44,690 nucleotides of DNA from an uncultured Dialister sp. (GTDB taxonomy: Bacteria > Bacillota > Negativicutes > Veillonellales > Dialisteraceae): positions 1 to 44,690 of the forward strand of contig UQQQ01000009.1 of assembly GCA_900543165.1 (NCBI GenBank). The letters are read 5' to 3'. Numbering within the stretch: the stretch's first letter is position 1; each line of letters begins with the position of its first letter. Positions 14,653-21,532 of this stretch are shown piece by piece. The notes beneath the pieces were generated by a model, which searched no databases, was not told where the DNA came from, and saw only the letters and a program-made list of their open reading frames with translations. Both the position numbers and the translations under genes were made by a program.

Positions 14653-14657
14653 ATAAT
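14628..14657 (+). promoter_or_regulatory. Promoter of the pseudouridine synthase gene, -35 inside the repeat
   Basis: TTGAAC (14628-14633) and TATAAT (14652-14657) with an 18-bp spacer. TTGAAC is a variant unit (CCTTGAA) of the CCCTGAA period-7 array, so repeat DNA appears to provide the -35 element. Confidence 0.6.
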
Positions 14658-14697
14658 AATGACAACCAATGAAAGTCAATCGAAAGGGGACTGAATT

Positions 14698-15627
14698 TTG
14701 CAACTGGAACTCATAGTATCGGAGGCGCAGGCAGGGCGGATGGTGAAGGACGCGGTGAAGGCGCTGCATTTGTCCGGCGGATTGTGGAAGCGGATCAAGT
14801 GGAATGGGCGCGTGACGGTGAATGGCGAGGAGGTACACAATGCGCGCAGGAAGGTCGCCAAGGGCGATCGCATCGTGCTCACGTGGAGTGAGGAGAATGA
14901 TATCGTTCCATCGGATATCCCGATTTCTATCGTCTATGAAGACGACGCGCTCCTCATCGTGAATAAGGGGCCGGGCATGATCATCCATCCGACGGCGCGC
15001 GGCGCGCATGATACGCTGGTGAATGCGGTCGCAGGCTACTATGCGCAGCGGCGCATCGAGGCGGGCATTCATCCCATTTACCGTCTTGACCGCAATACGA
15101 CAGGGCTCGTCGTGGTGGCGAAGTCGGCGAAGGGGCAGTATGACCTCTCCAAGAGCCATGATCAGATTTACCGCGAGTATCTCGCTCTCGTTTCCGGACA
15201 TATGGACGAGAGGGCAGGGCGCATCGATCGCCCCATCGGACGCAGGGACGGTTCGATCGTCGAGTGGATGGTCAGGGAAGACGGCAAGCGTGCTATCACG
15301 GACTATGAGGTGCTCGGCGAGTATGAAGGGTATTCGCTGTTGAAGATCCATCTCCTGACGGGGCGCACGCACCAGATCCGCGTGCATTTTGCAAGCCTTG
15401 GGCATCCGCTCTTAGGTGATGACCTCTACGGCGGGCCTTTGGACCGCATGGCGCGGCAGGCACTTCACGCCTACACCGTCCGTTTCGCTCATCCGGTGAC
15501 GGGAAAGGAAATGAAATTCACCGCCCCCGTGCCGGAGGATATGAGGGCGTGGATGGGGAAAATGAGGAGTGAGGAATGGTGGAGCGGCGAGATCCTTCGC
15601 CGCGGCCCCCACTTCCGGACTTCGTGA
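14698..15627 (+). CDS. RluA/RluD-family 23S rRNA pseudouridine synthase
   Basis: 309 aa. An N-terminal S4-like RNA-binding part (about 10-75, GGLWKRIKWNGRVTVNG) is followed by the catalytic domain with IYRLDRNTTGLVVVAKS, D131 being the catalytic aspartate, and LLTGRTHQIRVHF and GHPLLGDDLYGG (about 225-250). It isomerises uridine to pseudouridine in rRNA or tRNA; the exact site is not predictable. The start is TTG at 14698 with AAAGGGGA 8 bases upstream. The last about 20 residues (from MRSEEWW to HFRTS) are encoded by composite-repeat DNA and are probably not part of the ancestral protein. Confidence 0.9.
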   Translation: MQLELIVSEAQAGRMVKDAVKALHLSGGLWKRIKWNGRVTVNGEEVHNARRKVAKGDRIVLTWSEENDIVPSDIPISIVYEDDALLIVNKGPGMIIHPTARGAHDTLVNAVAGYYAQRRIEAGIHPIYRLDRNTTGLVVVAKSAKGQYDLSKSHDQIYREYLALVSGHMDERAGRIDRPIGRRDGSIVEWMVREDGKRAITDYEVLGEYEGYSLLKIHLLTGRTHQIRVHFASLGHPLLGDDLYGGPLDRMARQALHAYTVRFAHPVTGKEMKFTAPVPEDMRAWMGKMRSEEWWSGEILRRGPHFRTS

Positions 15628-15738
15628 GAAGTGCTGGAATGTCTTGGCTCCCCATCGGTGGAGCTCCCCGAAGGGGAAGCAAGTTGCTACGACGCTAATT
15701 CTGGCTGCATTTGTATGTCGATTGAATCAGTGTTTCCC
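15560..15738 (-). repeat. Composite-repeat pieces overlapping the synthase 3' end, with MITE end
   Basis: GAGGAATGGTGGAGCGGCG (15569-15587) and CGGACTTCGTGAGAAGTGCTGGA (two blocks, 15615-15637) are inside or just after the synthase gene. 15641-15690 is the inverted copy of the CCCCTTCGGGG block at 47-90. GATTGAATCAGTGTTTCCC (15720-15738) is a solo right end of the GGGAAAC MITE family. Confidence 0.65.
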
Positions 15739-15792
15739 TGGTCACTTTGAACATAGAACCCTTTCCCTCTCATCCCCTGCCCCTTTTTATTA

Positions 15793-15801
15793 TGCTATAA
15801 T
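15793..15801 (+). promoter_or_regulatory. Extended -10 promoter of the PgeF/YfiH gene
   Basis: TGCTATAAT within TTATTATGCTATAATAAG. Transcription from about 15807 makes an ATG at 15810 effectively leaderless, which supports the start at 15852. Confidence 0.6.
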
Positions 15802-15851
15802 AAGAAGAAATGTTTTCCTTTTTATTCGCATCGAAAGGTGGCTTTGGGCTT

Positions 15852-16664
15852 ATGAAATTGATTTCCGCAGGCGGGATTCTTTACATGACATTCGACTGTT
15901 ATCAGGGACAGGGCGTCGTGGCGGCTGTGTCATGCCGCATAGGCGGGGCGAGTGAGCCGCCATTTTCCTCTCTCAATATGGGCTTCCACACGGGCGACGA
16001 TGCGGATGCAGTCCGCGAGAACCGCCGCCGCTATTTCGAGGCGCTGGGACTTTCCGCTTCGCGCCTCGTCTCGGGAAATCAGGTGCATGGCACCTACATT
16101 TACAAGGTGACGAAGAAGGATGCCGGACGCGGCGCGCTCACGATGGAGACGGCGATCCCTGCCTGCGATGGCTTCATGACGGATGAGAAGAATATCCCGA
16201 TCACGATGAATTATGCTGACTGCACGCCGCTCTTTTTCTACGACCCGGTGAAGCGGGCGATCGCCCTGTCTCATGGAGGCTGGCGGGGGACAGCGGGCAA
16301 TATCGCCGCGCTCACGGTGGCGAAGATGGAGAAGAACTACGGCTCAAAGCGGGAGGATATCCTGTGCGCGATCGGTCCGGCGATCGGACTCGAGTGTTTC
16401 GAGGTGGGCGAAGAAGTGGTAGAGGAATTCTATAAGCTTTTCAACGAGAAGGAAATCTCGCGTCTTTCGATCAAAAAAGCCAATGGGAAGTACCTCTTCG
16501 ATCTGCACAATGCGAACCGCCGCCTCCTCGAAAAGGCGGGCATACCGGCCGGCCACATCGAAGACTGCGGGCTTTGTACCTACTGTCATGATGATCTCTT
16601 CTACTCGTATCGGAAATCCGGCGGAAAAACAGGTCGTCACATGGCAGTGATGGCGCTCGTCTGA
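15852..16664 (+). CDS. pgeF: PgeF/YfiH laccase-domain protein (purine nucleoside phosphorylase-like)
   Basis: 270 aa from the ATG at 15852 (AAAGGTGG upstream). Family motifs: SGNQVHG with H79, NYADCTPLFFYD with C124, SHGGWRGT with H141 and AIGPAIG (about 171-177); the zinc-binding His-Cys-His set is complete. Members cleave purine nucleosides with phosphate and have been linked to release of wrongly incorporated L-Ser from UDP-MurNAc. Genes of this family often neighbour rluD, as here. An upstream in-frame ATG at 15810 sits on the predicted transcription start and is less likely. A strong terminator follows. Confidence 0.92.
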   Translation: MKLISAGGILYMTFDCYQGQGVVAAVSCRIGGASEPPFSSLNMGFHTGDDADAVRENRRRYFEALGLSASRLVSGNQVHGTYIYKVTKKDAGRGALTMETAIPACDGFMTDEKNIPITMNYADCTPLFFYDPVKRAIALSHGGWRGTAGNIAALTVAKMEKNYGSKREDILCAIGPAIGLECFEVGEEVVEEFYKLFNEKEISRLSIKKANGKYLFDLHNANRRLLEKAGIPAGHIEDCGLCTYCHDDLFYSYRKSGGKTGRHMAVMALV

Positions 16665-16677
16665 TTTATGGGAAATG

Positions 16678-16711
16678 AAAAAACTCACGGCGTTTGTCGT
16701 GAGTTTTTTAT
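16678..16711 (+). terminator. Terminator after pgeF
   Basis: ACTCACG (16683-16689) and CGTGAGT (16698-16704) with flanking A6 and T6 tracts, so the stem can extend to 12 bp. It can also serve convergent transcription. Confidence 0.9.
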
Positions 16712-16714
16712 TTG

Positions 16715-16806
16715 GGGTGACTGGGGATTAGGGACTGGTGACTGGGAGACTGGGAGACAGCAGGCTCTCTCGTATCGCCCCTGAAGCCTGAACCCTGAAC
16801 CCTTCA
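16715..16806 (+). repeat. Short composite-repeat copy
   Basis: Period-7 units (GGGGATTAGGGACTGGTGACTG split over 16717-16745) lead directly into CCTGAACCCTGAACCC (16788-16803). The hairpin and linker modules are missing, so it looks like a deletion product. Confidence 0.65.
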
Positions 16807-16810
16807 ACCG

Positions 16811-17044
16811 TCATCCCATCGTATTCTTCCCGAAGACGGGGTGGCTGCAGGGCTTGAGGCTTCGTTTCTCGACGAGGGAGAGGGCTTCCTGCATGTCGAC
16901 GTCGCGCCGCTCTTTCCCTGTCTCGTAGACGAGCATGGGGGAAGCGGCATCCAGTTCGCTGCCGGGAAGGTAGATGTATTCCTGCATGTGCGGGTCGCCG
17001 TAGATGAAGCCGGCGAGGAGTTTGCTTTCGGCAAGTCTATGCAT
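16811..17044 (-). CDS. Small 77-aa protein coupled to the metallophosphoesterase gene
   Basis: Not recognised. The ATG at 17044 overlaps the stop of the upstream metallophosphoesterase gene by eight bases and has GGAGG six bases before it, inside that gene, so translational coupling is likely. An alternative ATG six codons upstream lacks a ribosome-binding site. The sequence is a mixed soluble protein with segments GFIYGDPHMQEYIYLPGSE, MLVYETGKERR and a C-terminal KPCSHPVFGKN; there is no signal peptide or membrane segment. It contains one Cys and several His but no recognisable metal motif. The strong coupling suggests it works with the phosphoesterase. Confidence 0.6.
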   Translation of the reverse strand: MHRLAESKLLAGFIYGDPHMQEYIYLPGSELDAASPMLVYETGKERRDVDMQEALSLVEKRSLKPCSHPVFGKNTMG

Positions 17045-17753
17045 GAGGCGCCTCCAGATCACAGATGAAGTATGGCTTGAAGTCCAGATAGTCCGAGCTC
17101 GTCAGGCGGAGCGGGACGCCTAAGAGGGAATCTGGCAGATTTTTGAAATTCGGCGCGCCGTGGATGTGGCCGTAGAGGCAGAGGTCTGCGCCGCTTTCGG
17201 CTATGATTTCCATCATGTGCGAAGGCCGCCGCATCTCGTCGAAGGGCGGGTAGTGCAGGATCGCGATGATCCTGTCTGCCTTCATCTGCTTTGCAAGGGC
17301 GAGCGAGCGCTCCATGCGCCCTTCTTCTCGCAGGATGATGGACTTGTCGGTGTCTTCTTTATATGTTTTTGATGTCTCGGAAATCCATCCGCGCGTACCG
17401 GCGAGGGCTACATTTCCGACCTGAATGGCGGAGTTGTGAATGAATTCGAAGGCGCCATGTGTCATGGCGGTCATCTTCGTGACCGTGGACCACCAGAAGT
17501 CGTGGTTGCCGCGGACGATGATCTTGCGCCCCGGGAGCGTGCCAAGCATGGTGAGGTCGGAGATGGCGCTCTCCATGCTCATCGCCCAAGAGAGGTCGCC
17601 CGCCATGATGACGGCATCATCTTCGCGGATCGTCTCCTTCCATGCATTCACGATCTTCTCGCGGTGGTTCTTCCAGTTCTCTCCGAATATATCCATGGGC
17701 TTCGTTGGCGGATCTCCGGAGAGATGGAAATCACTGAAGGCATATAGTTTCAT
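17037..17753 (-). CDS. Calcineurin-like metallophosphoesterase
   Basis: 238 aa. Metal-ligand motifs in order: SDFHLSG (D8, H10), AGDLSWAM (about 51-58), RGNHDFWW (about 80-87), LHYPPF (about 165-170) and YGHIHGAP (about 194-201). The W-rich GDLSW and GNHDFWW version is typical of a Firmicute group of predicted phosphohydrolases of unknown substrate. It is cytoplasmic, with no signal peptide. The ATG at 17753 has GAGGT upstream. It is the first gene of a two-gene unit with the 77-aa protein. Confidence 0.88.
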   Translation of the reverse strand: MKLYAFSDFHLSGDPPTKPMDIFGENWKNHREKIVNAWKETIREDDAVIMAGDLSWAMSMESAISDLTMLGTLPGRKIIVRGNHDFWWSTVTKMTAMTHGAFEFIHNSAIQVGNVALAGTRGWISETSKTYKEDTDKSIILREEGRMERSLALAKQMKADRIIAILHYPPFDEMRRPSHMMEIIAESGADLCLYGHIHGAPNFKNLPDSLLGVPLRLTSSDYLDFKPYFICDLEAPHA

Positions 17754-17762
17754 AGAGTAACC

Positions 17763-18009
17763 TCGTTTGGGGATTAGGGACTGGTGACTAGGGACTGGGG
17801 GATATCAAACTCTCGTATCGTCATTTCGAGCGAAGCGAGAAATCTTCCTTGCAGACCGACAAATGAAGGATGTGTGAAAGCAAGGATAAGTGACTGGGGA
17901 TTAAGAGACGCGAGTGACTGGTGACTTGAATACTACTTTCGGGCATCGCCTCATATATATTCGCGGCGAAGCCGCCACCACAACCCTGAACCTTGAACCC
18001 ACAACCTTT
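17763..18009 (+). repeat. Composite repeat, forward, degenerate
   Basis: A period-7 array (17766-17800) is followed by TATCGTCATTTCGAGCG and CGAGAAATCTTCCTTGCAG (a half copy of the 150-bp element, 17815-17855). A second array follows (17888-17928), then TGAATACTACTTTCGGGCATCG (two blocks), CGCGGCGAAGCCGCC and CCTGAACCTTGAACCC (17986-18001), ending at the DUF4931 stop codon. Confidence 0.75.
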
Positions 18010-18010
18010 T

Positions 18011-18772
18011 TTATCCAAAATACTTTTCTGATTGCAATGTCTCGATGATCCGTTTCTTGCTCTTCTCGTCCATCACATTCGTGATGCGGTAGCCCATATA
18101 AAGAGGGCTTGCCGTGAAGCGGGGGAAGATCTTGGCGTGGATCTGATTTCTCAGATGATAAAAGAAAATGTTGTAGCTCGAGCAACGGATAGGGAAGTCG
18201 GAGAGGACGTAGCGCGCGAGGGTCTGTATGGTGTCTGCAAAGCCGTCACTCGCTCCATCTCTTTTCAAGGTCACGTTCAGCTCGCCGACGCCGCTTAGAG
18301 GGTACTCTGCGAGCGAGGCGTAGCAGTCGTCATTTTCATAGATCACCTCGCCCAAGAAATTCTCGCCCTGCAGATTGTCGCGGTAGTCGTACTCTTCAAG
18401 CCCGATGATCTGCGAGTGCGGGTGGCGCTGCGAGCCGCCGGAGGTGGGGCCGAAGTTGCGGAAGTAGATGACAGAGCGGAAACGCTTGTCACTTTCCATT
18501 TCCTTCCACTTGGCAAGTCCGAAGGCGATCACCTCGTGGAGCTTCTCGGGCGCATAGCTGCTGAGCTCGCCGTCGTGGTCGGCTGTCTCCACGATGACGG
18601 TGGGGAGGGTCTTCTCGAAGACGGGATACTTGTTCATGAGCCAGATGATATCGCCTCTCTGGTCAAGAATGTGCGTGAGATTTTCAGGATGGCAGAAAGG
18701 GCAGACTTTTTGTGTGCCGGAATGAGGCTTCTCGCTGCCGATGGATACATTGAATGTGATAGGATTGGTCAT
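18011..18772 (-). CDS. DUF4931 GalT-like HIT-superfamily protein
   Basis: 253 aa. Resembles the C-terminal half of galactose-1-phosphate uridylyltransferase: zinc-type C24-P-F-C27, NKYPV (about 47-51), FRNFGPTSGGS and the HIT-type catalytic H117-P-H119-S-Q. GalT itself is longer with HPHGQ, so nucleotidyl transfer or hydrolysis is inferred and the substrate is unknown. The ATG at 18772 has GAGGTG 7 bases upstream; a GTG three codons earlier lies inside that site. Its promoter is an extended -10 type identical to that of the B3/B4-domain gene. Confidence 0.8.
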   Translation of the reverse strand: MTNPITFNVSIGSEKPHSGTQKVCPFCHPENLTHILDQRGDIIWLMNKYPVFEKTLPTVIVETADHDGELSSYAPEKLHEVIAFGLAKWKEMESDKRFRSVIYFRNFGPTSGGSQRHPHSQIIGLEEYDYRDNLQGENFLGEVIYENDDCYASLAEYPLSGVGELNVTLKRDGASDGFADTIQTLARYVLSDFPIRCSSYNIFFYHLRNQIHAKIFPRFTASPLYMGYRITNVMDEKSKKRIIETLQSEKYFG

Positions 18773-18799
18773 GGTGTACACCTCATCTTTCCGATTCCT

Positions 18800-18808
18800 A
18801 TTATAGCA
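18800..18808 (-). promoter_or_regulatory. Extended -10 promoter of the DUF4931 gene
   Basis: The minus strand reads TGCTATAAT inside a 15-bp context shared with 14178-14192. The region immediately upstream is the TTAGCCCG end of a composite repeat. Confidence 0.6.
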
Positions 18809-18810
18809 TA

Positions 18811-19125
18811 GACGGGTTAGCCCGTTGGGCGTGCTGCCTCTTGATTGCGGATGAAAGCTTCGCTTGAATGAGAAATTAGAAATGAGAAATGCGAAATGGT
18901 GGTGCGACGCAGAAAAAAGAAGCGCCGCAGAATTTTGATAGCGCTTCGCGCTGTCGGCACCAGAAGCGTTGGCGAGAGATCTTTCTTGCAGAACGGTCAG
19001 CGCATCAATTGCACTATTTCAAACATCGCATGCTCCTAATCCCTAGCTACTAATCCCTAGCTACTAATCCCTAGCTACTAATCCCTAGTCCCTGTTCACC
19101 AGTCACTAGTCACGAATCCCTTTTC
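18811..19125 (-). repeat. Composite intergenic repeat, reverse copy
   Basis: GGGTTAGCCCGTTGGGCG, TTGATTGCGGATGAAAGC, GAGAAATTAGAAATGAG, GGTGCGACGC...AAGCGCCGCAG hairpin (18901-18931), a piece of the 150-bp element (GAGAGATCTTTCTTGCAG, 18973-18990), then a 14-bp-period array CTAATCCCTAGCTA (19033-19090) and CACTAGTCAC units. It occupies most of the 471-bp divergent gap. Confidence 0.8.
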
Positions 19126-19145
19126 ATAATATTTCACTTCTTTAC

Positions 19146-19174
19146 TTGACAAAAGGATTTCTATGGGATAAGAT
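19146..19174 (+). promoter_or_regulatory. Promoter of the amino-acid binding-protein gene
   Basis: Consensus TTGACA (19146-19151), 17 bp, TAAGAT (19169-19174). Confidence 0.8.
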
Positions 19175-19243
19175 ATGTGCATACCGATCCTTTACTGAGA
19201 TAAAGAGATGAAGATTTCGAAAATGGGAACAGGAGAGATGATC

Positions 19244-20056
19244 ATGAAAATGAAAAAACTGATGATTGCCGGAATGCTGGCTCTGGGTGCTTGTGGAATG
19301 CTCGCTGGATGCGGCGGGGGAGACAAGGCGGCTTCGAGCGCGGCGAAGGCCGCATCCGGCAAACCGGCGAAGATCGTAGCCGGTTTGGATGATACCTTTG
19401 CTCCGATGGGCTTCCGTGATGACAACGGCAAGATTGTCGGCTTTGATATCGATATGGCAGAGGCAGTATCGAAAGAAATCGGCGTGCCGATCGAATTCAA
19501 GCCGATCGACTGGGCTTCCAAGGAAACGGAGCTGAATTCTGGCCGTATCGACTGCATCTGGAATGGCTTCACCATGACGCCGGAGCGTACCAAGAAGCTC
19601 GCCTTCACGAAGCCGTACATGGATAATATTCAGGTCTATGCGGTACTGAATGACAGCGCTGTCAAGACGCCGGAAGACCTGAAGGGCAAGAAGATTTCCA
19701 TTCAGGAAGCCTCCACGGCAGAAACGGCTCTGAACCGTGATGAAAACTTCAAGAAGTCTTTCTCTGAAATCAAAGCATACCCGGATCTCACGGCCTGCTT
19801 CATGGATCTTGAGTCCGGCCGCTGCGATGCCGTCCTCGCTGACTCTGTCCTCATCGAATACTACATGACCAAGAAACCGGGACAGTTCAGAGAACTTGAT
19901 GGTGTCGTCTCCAAGGATACCTTCTCCATCGGGATCAAGAAGGACAATCAGGCTCTCGTCAATCTCCTGAATGACGGCATCGCCAAAGTCGTAGCCAGCG
20001 GCGAAGCCAAGAAGATCTCTGAAAAGTGGTTCGGCAAGGATGTCGTGCTGAAATAA
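19244..20056 (+). CDS. Amino-acid ABC transporter substrate-binding lipoprotein
   Basis: 270 aa. Type-II lipoprotein signal with lipobox L-A-G-C23, then an Ala/Gly/Ser linker and a bacterial extracellular solute-binding family 3 domain: FAPMGFRDDNGKIVGFDIDMA (about 48-68), WASKETELNSGRIDCIWNGFTMTPERTKK and DAVLADSVLIEYY. Polar amino acid or cystine is the likely ligand. The ATG at 19244 is best placed behind AGGAGAG; in-frame ATGs at 19208 and 19238 lie before or inside that site. The cognate permease and ATPase genes start 818 bp downstream after a MITE, a terminator and repeats, so this gene now has its own transcript. Confidence 0.9.
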   Translation: MKMKKLMIAGMLALGACGMLAGCGGGDKAASSAAKAASGKPAKIVAGLDDTFAPMGFRDDNGKIVGFDIDMAEAVSKEIGVPIEFKPIDWASKETELNSGRIDCIWNGFTMTPERTKKLAFTKPYMDNIQVYAVLNDSAVKTPEDLKGKKISIQEASTAETALNRDENFKKSFSEIKAYPDLTACFMDLESGRCDAVLADSVLIEYYMTKKPGQFRELDGVVSKDTFSIGIKKDNQALVNLLNDGIAKVVASGEAKKISEKWFGKDVVLK

Positions 20057-20061
20057 TTTTA

Positions 20062-20222
20062 GGGAAACACGGATTAAATCGTTATCAGATTATACTCTTA
20101 ATTTTTTATGCATAGCGAGGAATAACCTGACGCGAATAGCGAGCTATTTAAGAAAGGCTATGACGAAGCTATGCATAAAAATTTTTGTAGAATCTGACTC
20201 TGCGATTTAATCTGCGTTTCCT
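20062..20222. mobile_element. 161-bp MITE with GGGAAAC ends and TA flanks
   Basis: Left end GGGAAACACGGATTAAATCG, right end the near-complement CGATTTAATCTGCGTTTCC, with further pairing inward (TTTTTATGCATAGC against GCTATGCATAAAAA), so about 50 bp at each end are inverted copies. TA lies on both sides (20060-20061 and 20223-20224), consistent with a TA target duplication as in IS630/mariner-type elements. There is no open frame. It sits between the binding-protein stop codon and that gene's terminator. Confidence 0.75.
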
Positions 20223-20236
20223 TAGGATAATGTTTG

Positions 20237-20267
20237 AAAAGCTCCTTCACAAAAGAAGGAGCTTTTT
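20237..20267 (+). terminator. Terminator of the binding-protein gene
   Basis: AAAAGCTCCTTC (20237-20248), loop ACAAAA, GAAGGAGCTTTTT (20255-20267). Confidence 0.9.
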
Positions 20268-20367
20268 GATTGGAAGAAGAGAGGCAACGGGGGCGAAGGT
20301 ACAGAAGATTCAATGGGGCATAAAGATCAAAAGCGCCGCGAATTGTTGAAATAAGGTGAAACGCGTC

Positions 20368-20560
20368 GCCCCTTGAAGAAGGGGCAGGCCGAAGGCCAGG
20401 GATAGACTGCCTCGAAGAGGCAGAATTTTGCAGAATGGATAGCAGACCATGTGGGATAGCAAGGAAAATGTTTGAGACAGGTGGTATGCTGATCACCAAG
20501 TGAGTTGTGCCCCTGCGGGGCACTCTATCCTGCGCCTTTGGCGCGGCCCTTCTTCAAGGT
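20368..20560. repeat. REPIN-like inverted pair of hairpin arms
   Basis: The left arm (about 20371-20425) and right arm (about 20505-20559, inverted) align over 55 bp without gaps at about 43 identical positions. Each arm contains hairpins with three-base loops: GGCC-GAA-GGCC and CTGCCTC-GAA-GAGGCAG on the left, GTGCCCC-TGC-GGGGCAC and GCGCC-TTT-GGCGC on the right. Several differences between arms are paired changes that keep the stems. About 80 bp of non-repeat DNA lies between. Confidence 0.65.
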
Positions 20561-20585
20561 CCTGCTCAGCTGGTGGGAAAATCCT

Positions 20586-20762
20586 AAATCGCAAACTCAG
20601 TCACCAGTAACTCCTAATCCCTGCTGTTTTCTAAAACTCGCGGCGCTTCTGATTTTTATGCGCCGCACCGACCCCTTTGAACCAGTAGAACCCACAGAAC
20701 CGGCTGAACCTCTTTCGCACGAAATCAAAGGACGGCACGCCCAATGGGCTAACCATGAACCC
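20586..20762 (+). repeat. Composite intergenic repeat, forward, with period-9 stretch
   Basis: AGTCACCAGTAACTCC (20598-20613), GCGGCGCTTC...TTATGCGCCGC hairpin (20640-20666), four GAACC-based units of 9 bp (20676-20710), GAAATCAAAGGACG and GGGCTAACCATGAACCC. With the MITE, terminator, REPIN-like pair and promoter this accounts for the 817-bp gap. Confidence 0.75.
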
Positions 20763-20808
20763 GCCTCATTTCCTCATGTCCGCTTCGTGTCCATTTCATT
20801 TCTCTAGC

Positions 20809-20837
20809 TTGCTAAAAGGGTGAAATCAGTGTATGAT
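20809..20837 (+). promoter_or_regulatory. Promoter and candidate operator of the permease-ATPase operon
   Basis: TTGCTA (20809-20814), 17 bp, TATGAT (20832-20837). An inverted repeat AAATCAGTGT (20823-20832) and ACACTGGTTT (20849-20858), one mismatch, brackets the -10 box and start point and may be a repressor site. Confidence 0.65.
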
Positions 20838-20873
20838 AATTCTATATGACACTGGTTTTATAAGGAGTATTTT

Positions 20874-21521
20874 ATGGATTACATTCTTCGCATCTTGCCG
20901 AATATGTTTGCTGGGCTGGGCGTATCGGCGCAGATCTTTCTGATCACCATCGTGCTCTCGCTGCCGATCGGTATCCTGCTGGCACTGGTTCGTATTTCCA
21001 AAGTCGCTGTTTTCCGAAAGCTCGCGGAGATCTATATTTACGTCATGCGCGGCACGCCGCTCATGCTGCAGATCATGTTCATCTACTACGGGCTGCCGCT
21101 CATGTTGAATGTACAGATCAGTGATTTCCCGGCGGCGATCCTTGCCTTCGTGGCGAACTATGCGGCTTACTTTGCAGAAATTTTCAGAGGCGGCATACAG
21201 TCCATTCCGAAAGGGCAGTATGAAGGCGCGAAGGTCTTGGGCTTCACCTATCGGCAGACCATGTGGCACATCGTGCTGCCGCAGGTCGTGAAGCGCGTCA
21301 TCCCGCCGCTCGGCAATGAAACGATCACCCTTCTGAAGGATACCTCGCTTGTCTACATCCTGGCGATGAATGACCTCATGCGCGTCACCCGCGCCTTCGT
21401 GCAGCGTGACTTCGATACCATGCCGTTCCTTGTGGCAGCTGTTTTCTACCTCGTATGCACCGCGATCCTGACGAAGATCCTGACGTATGTGGAAAAACGC
21501 TATGCCGTATATGAAGAATAA
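20874..21521 (+). CDS. Amino-acid ABC transporter permease (HisM/GlnP type)
   Basis: 215-aa inner-membrane protein with about five hydrophobic segments and the HEQRO-family signature YVMRGTPLMLQIMFIYYGLP (about 52-71). The cytoplasmic EAA loop GAKVLGFTYRQTMWHIVLPQ (about 119-138) contacts the ATPase. The ATG at 20874 has AAGGAG upstream. The ATPase gene starts 12 bases after its stop, so they form one operon. It imports a polar amino acid with the binding protein at 19244, the most plausible partner; the orphan binding protein at 29850 is an alternative. Confidence 0.93.
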   Translation: MDYILRILPNMFAGLGVSAQIFLITIVLSLPIGILLALVRISKVAVFRKLAEIYIYVMRGTPLMLQIMFIYYGLPLMLNVQISDFPAAILAFVANYAAYFAEIFRGGIQSIPKGQYEGAKVLGFTYRQTMWHIVLPQVVKRVIPPLGNETITLLKDTSLVYILAMNDLMRVTRAFVQRDFDTMPFLVAAVFYLVCTAILTKILTYVEKRYAVYEE

Positions 21522-21532
21522 GGAGGACGGAC

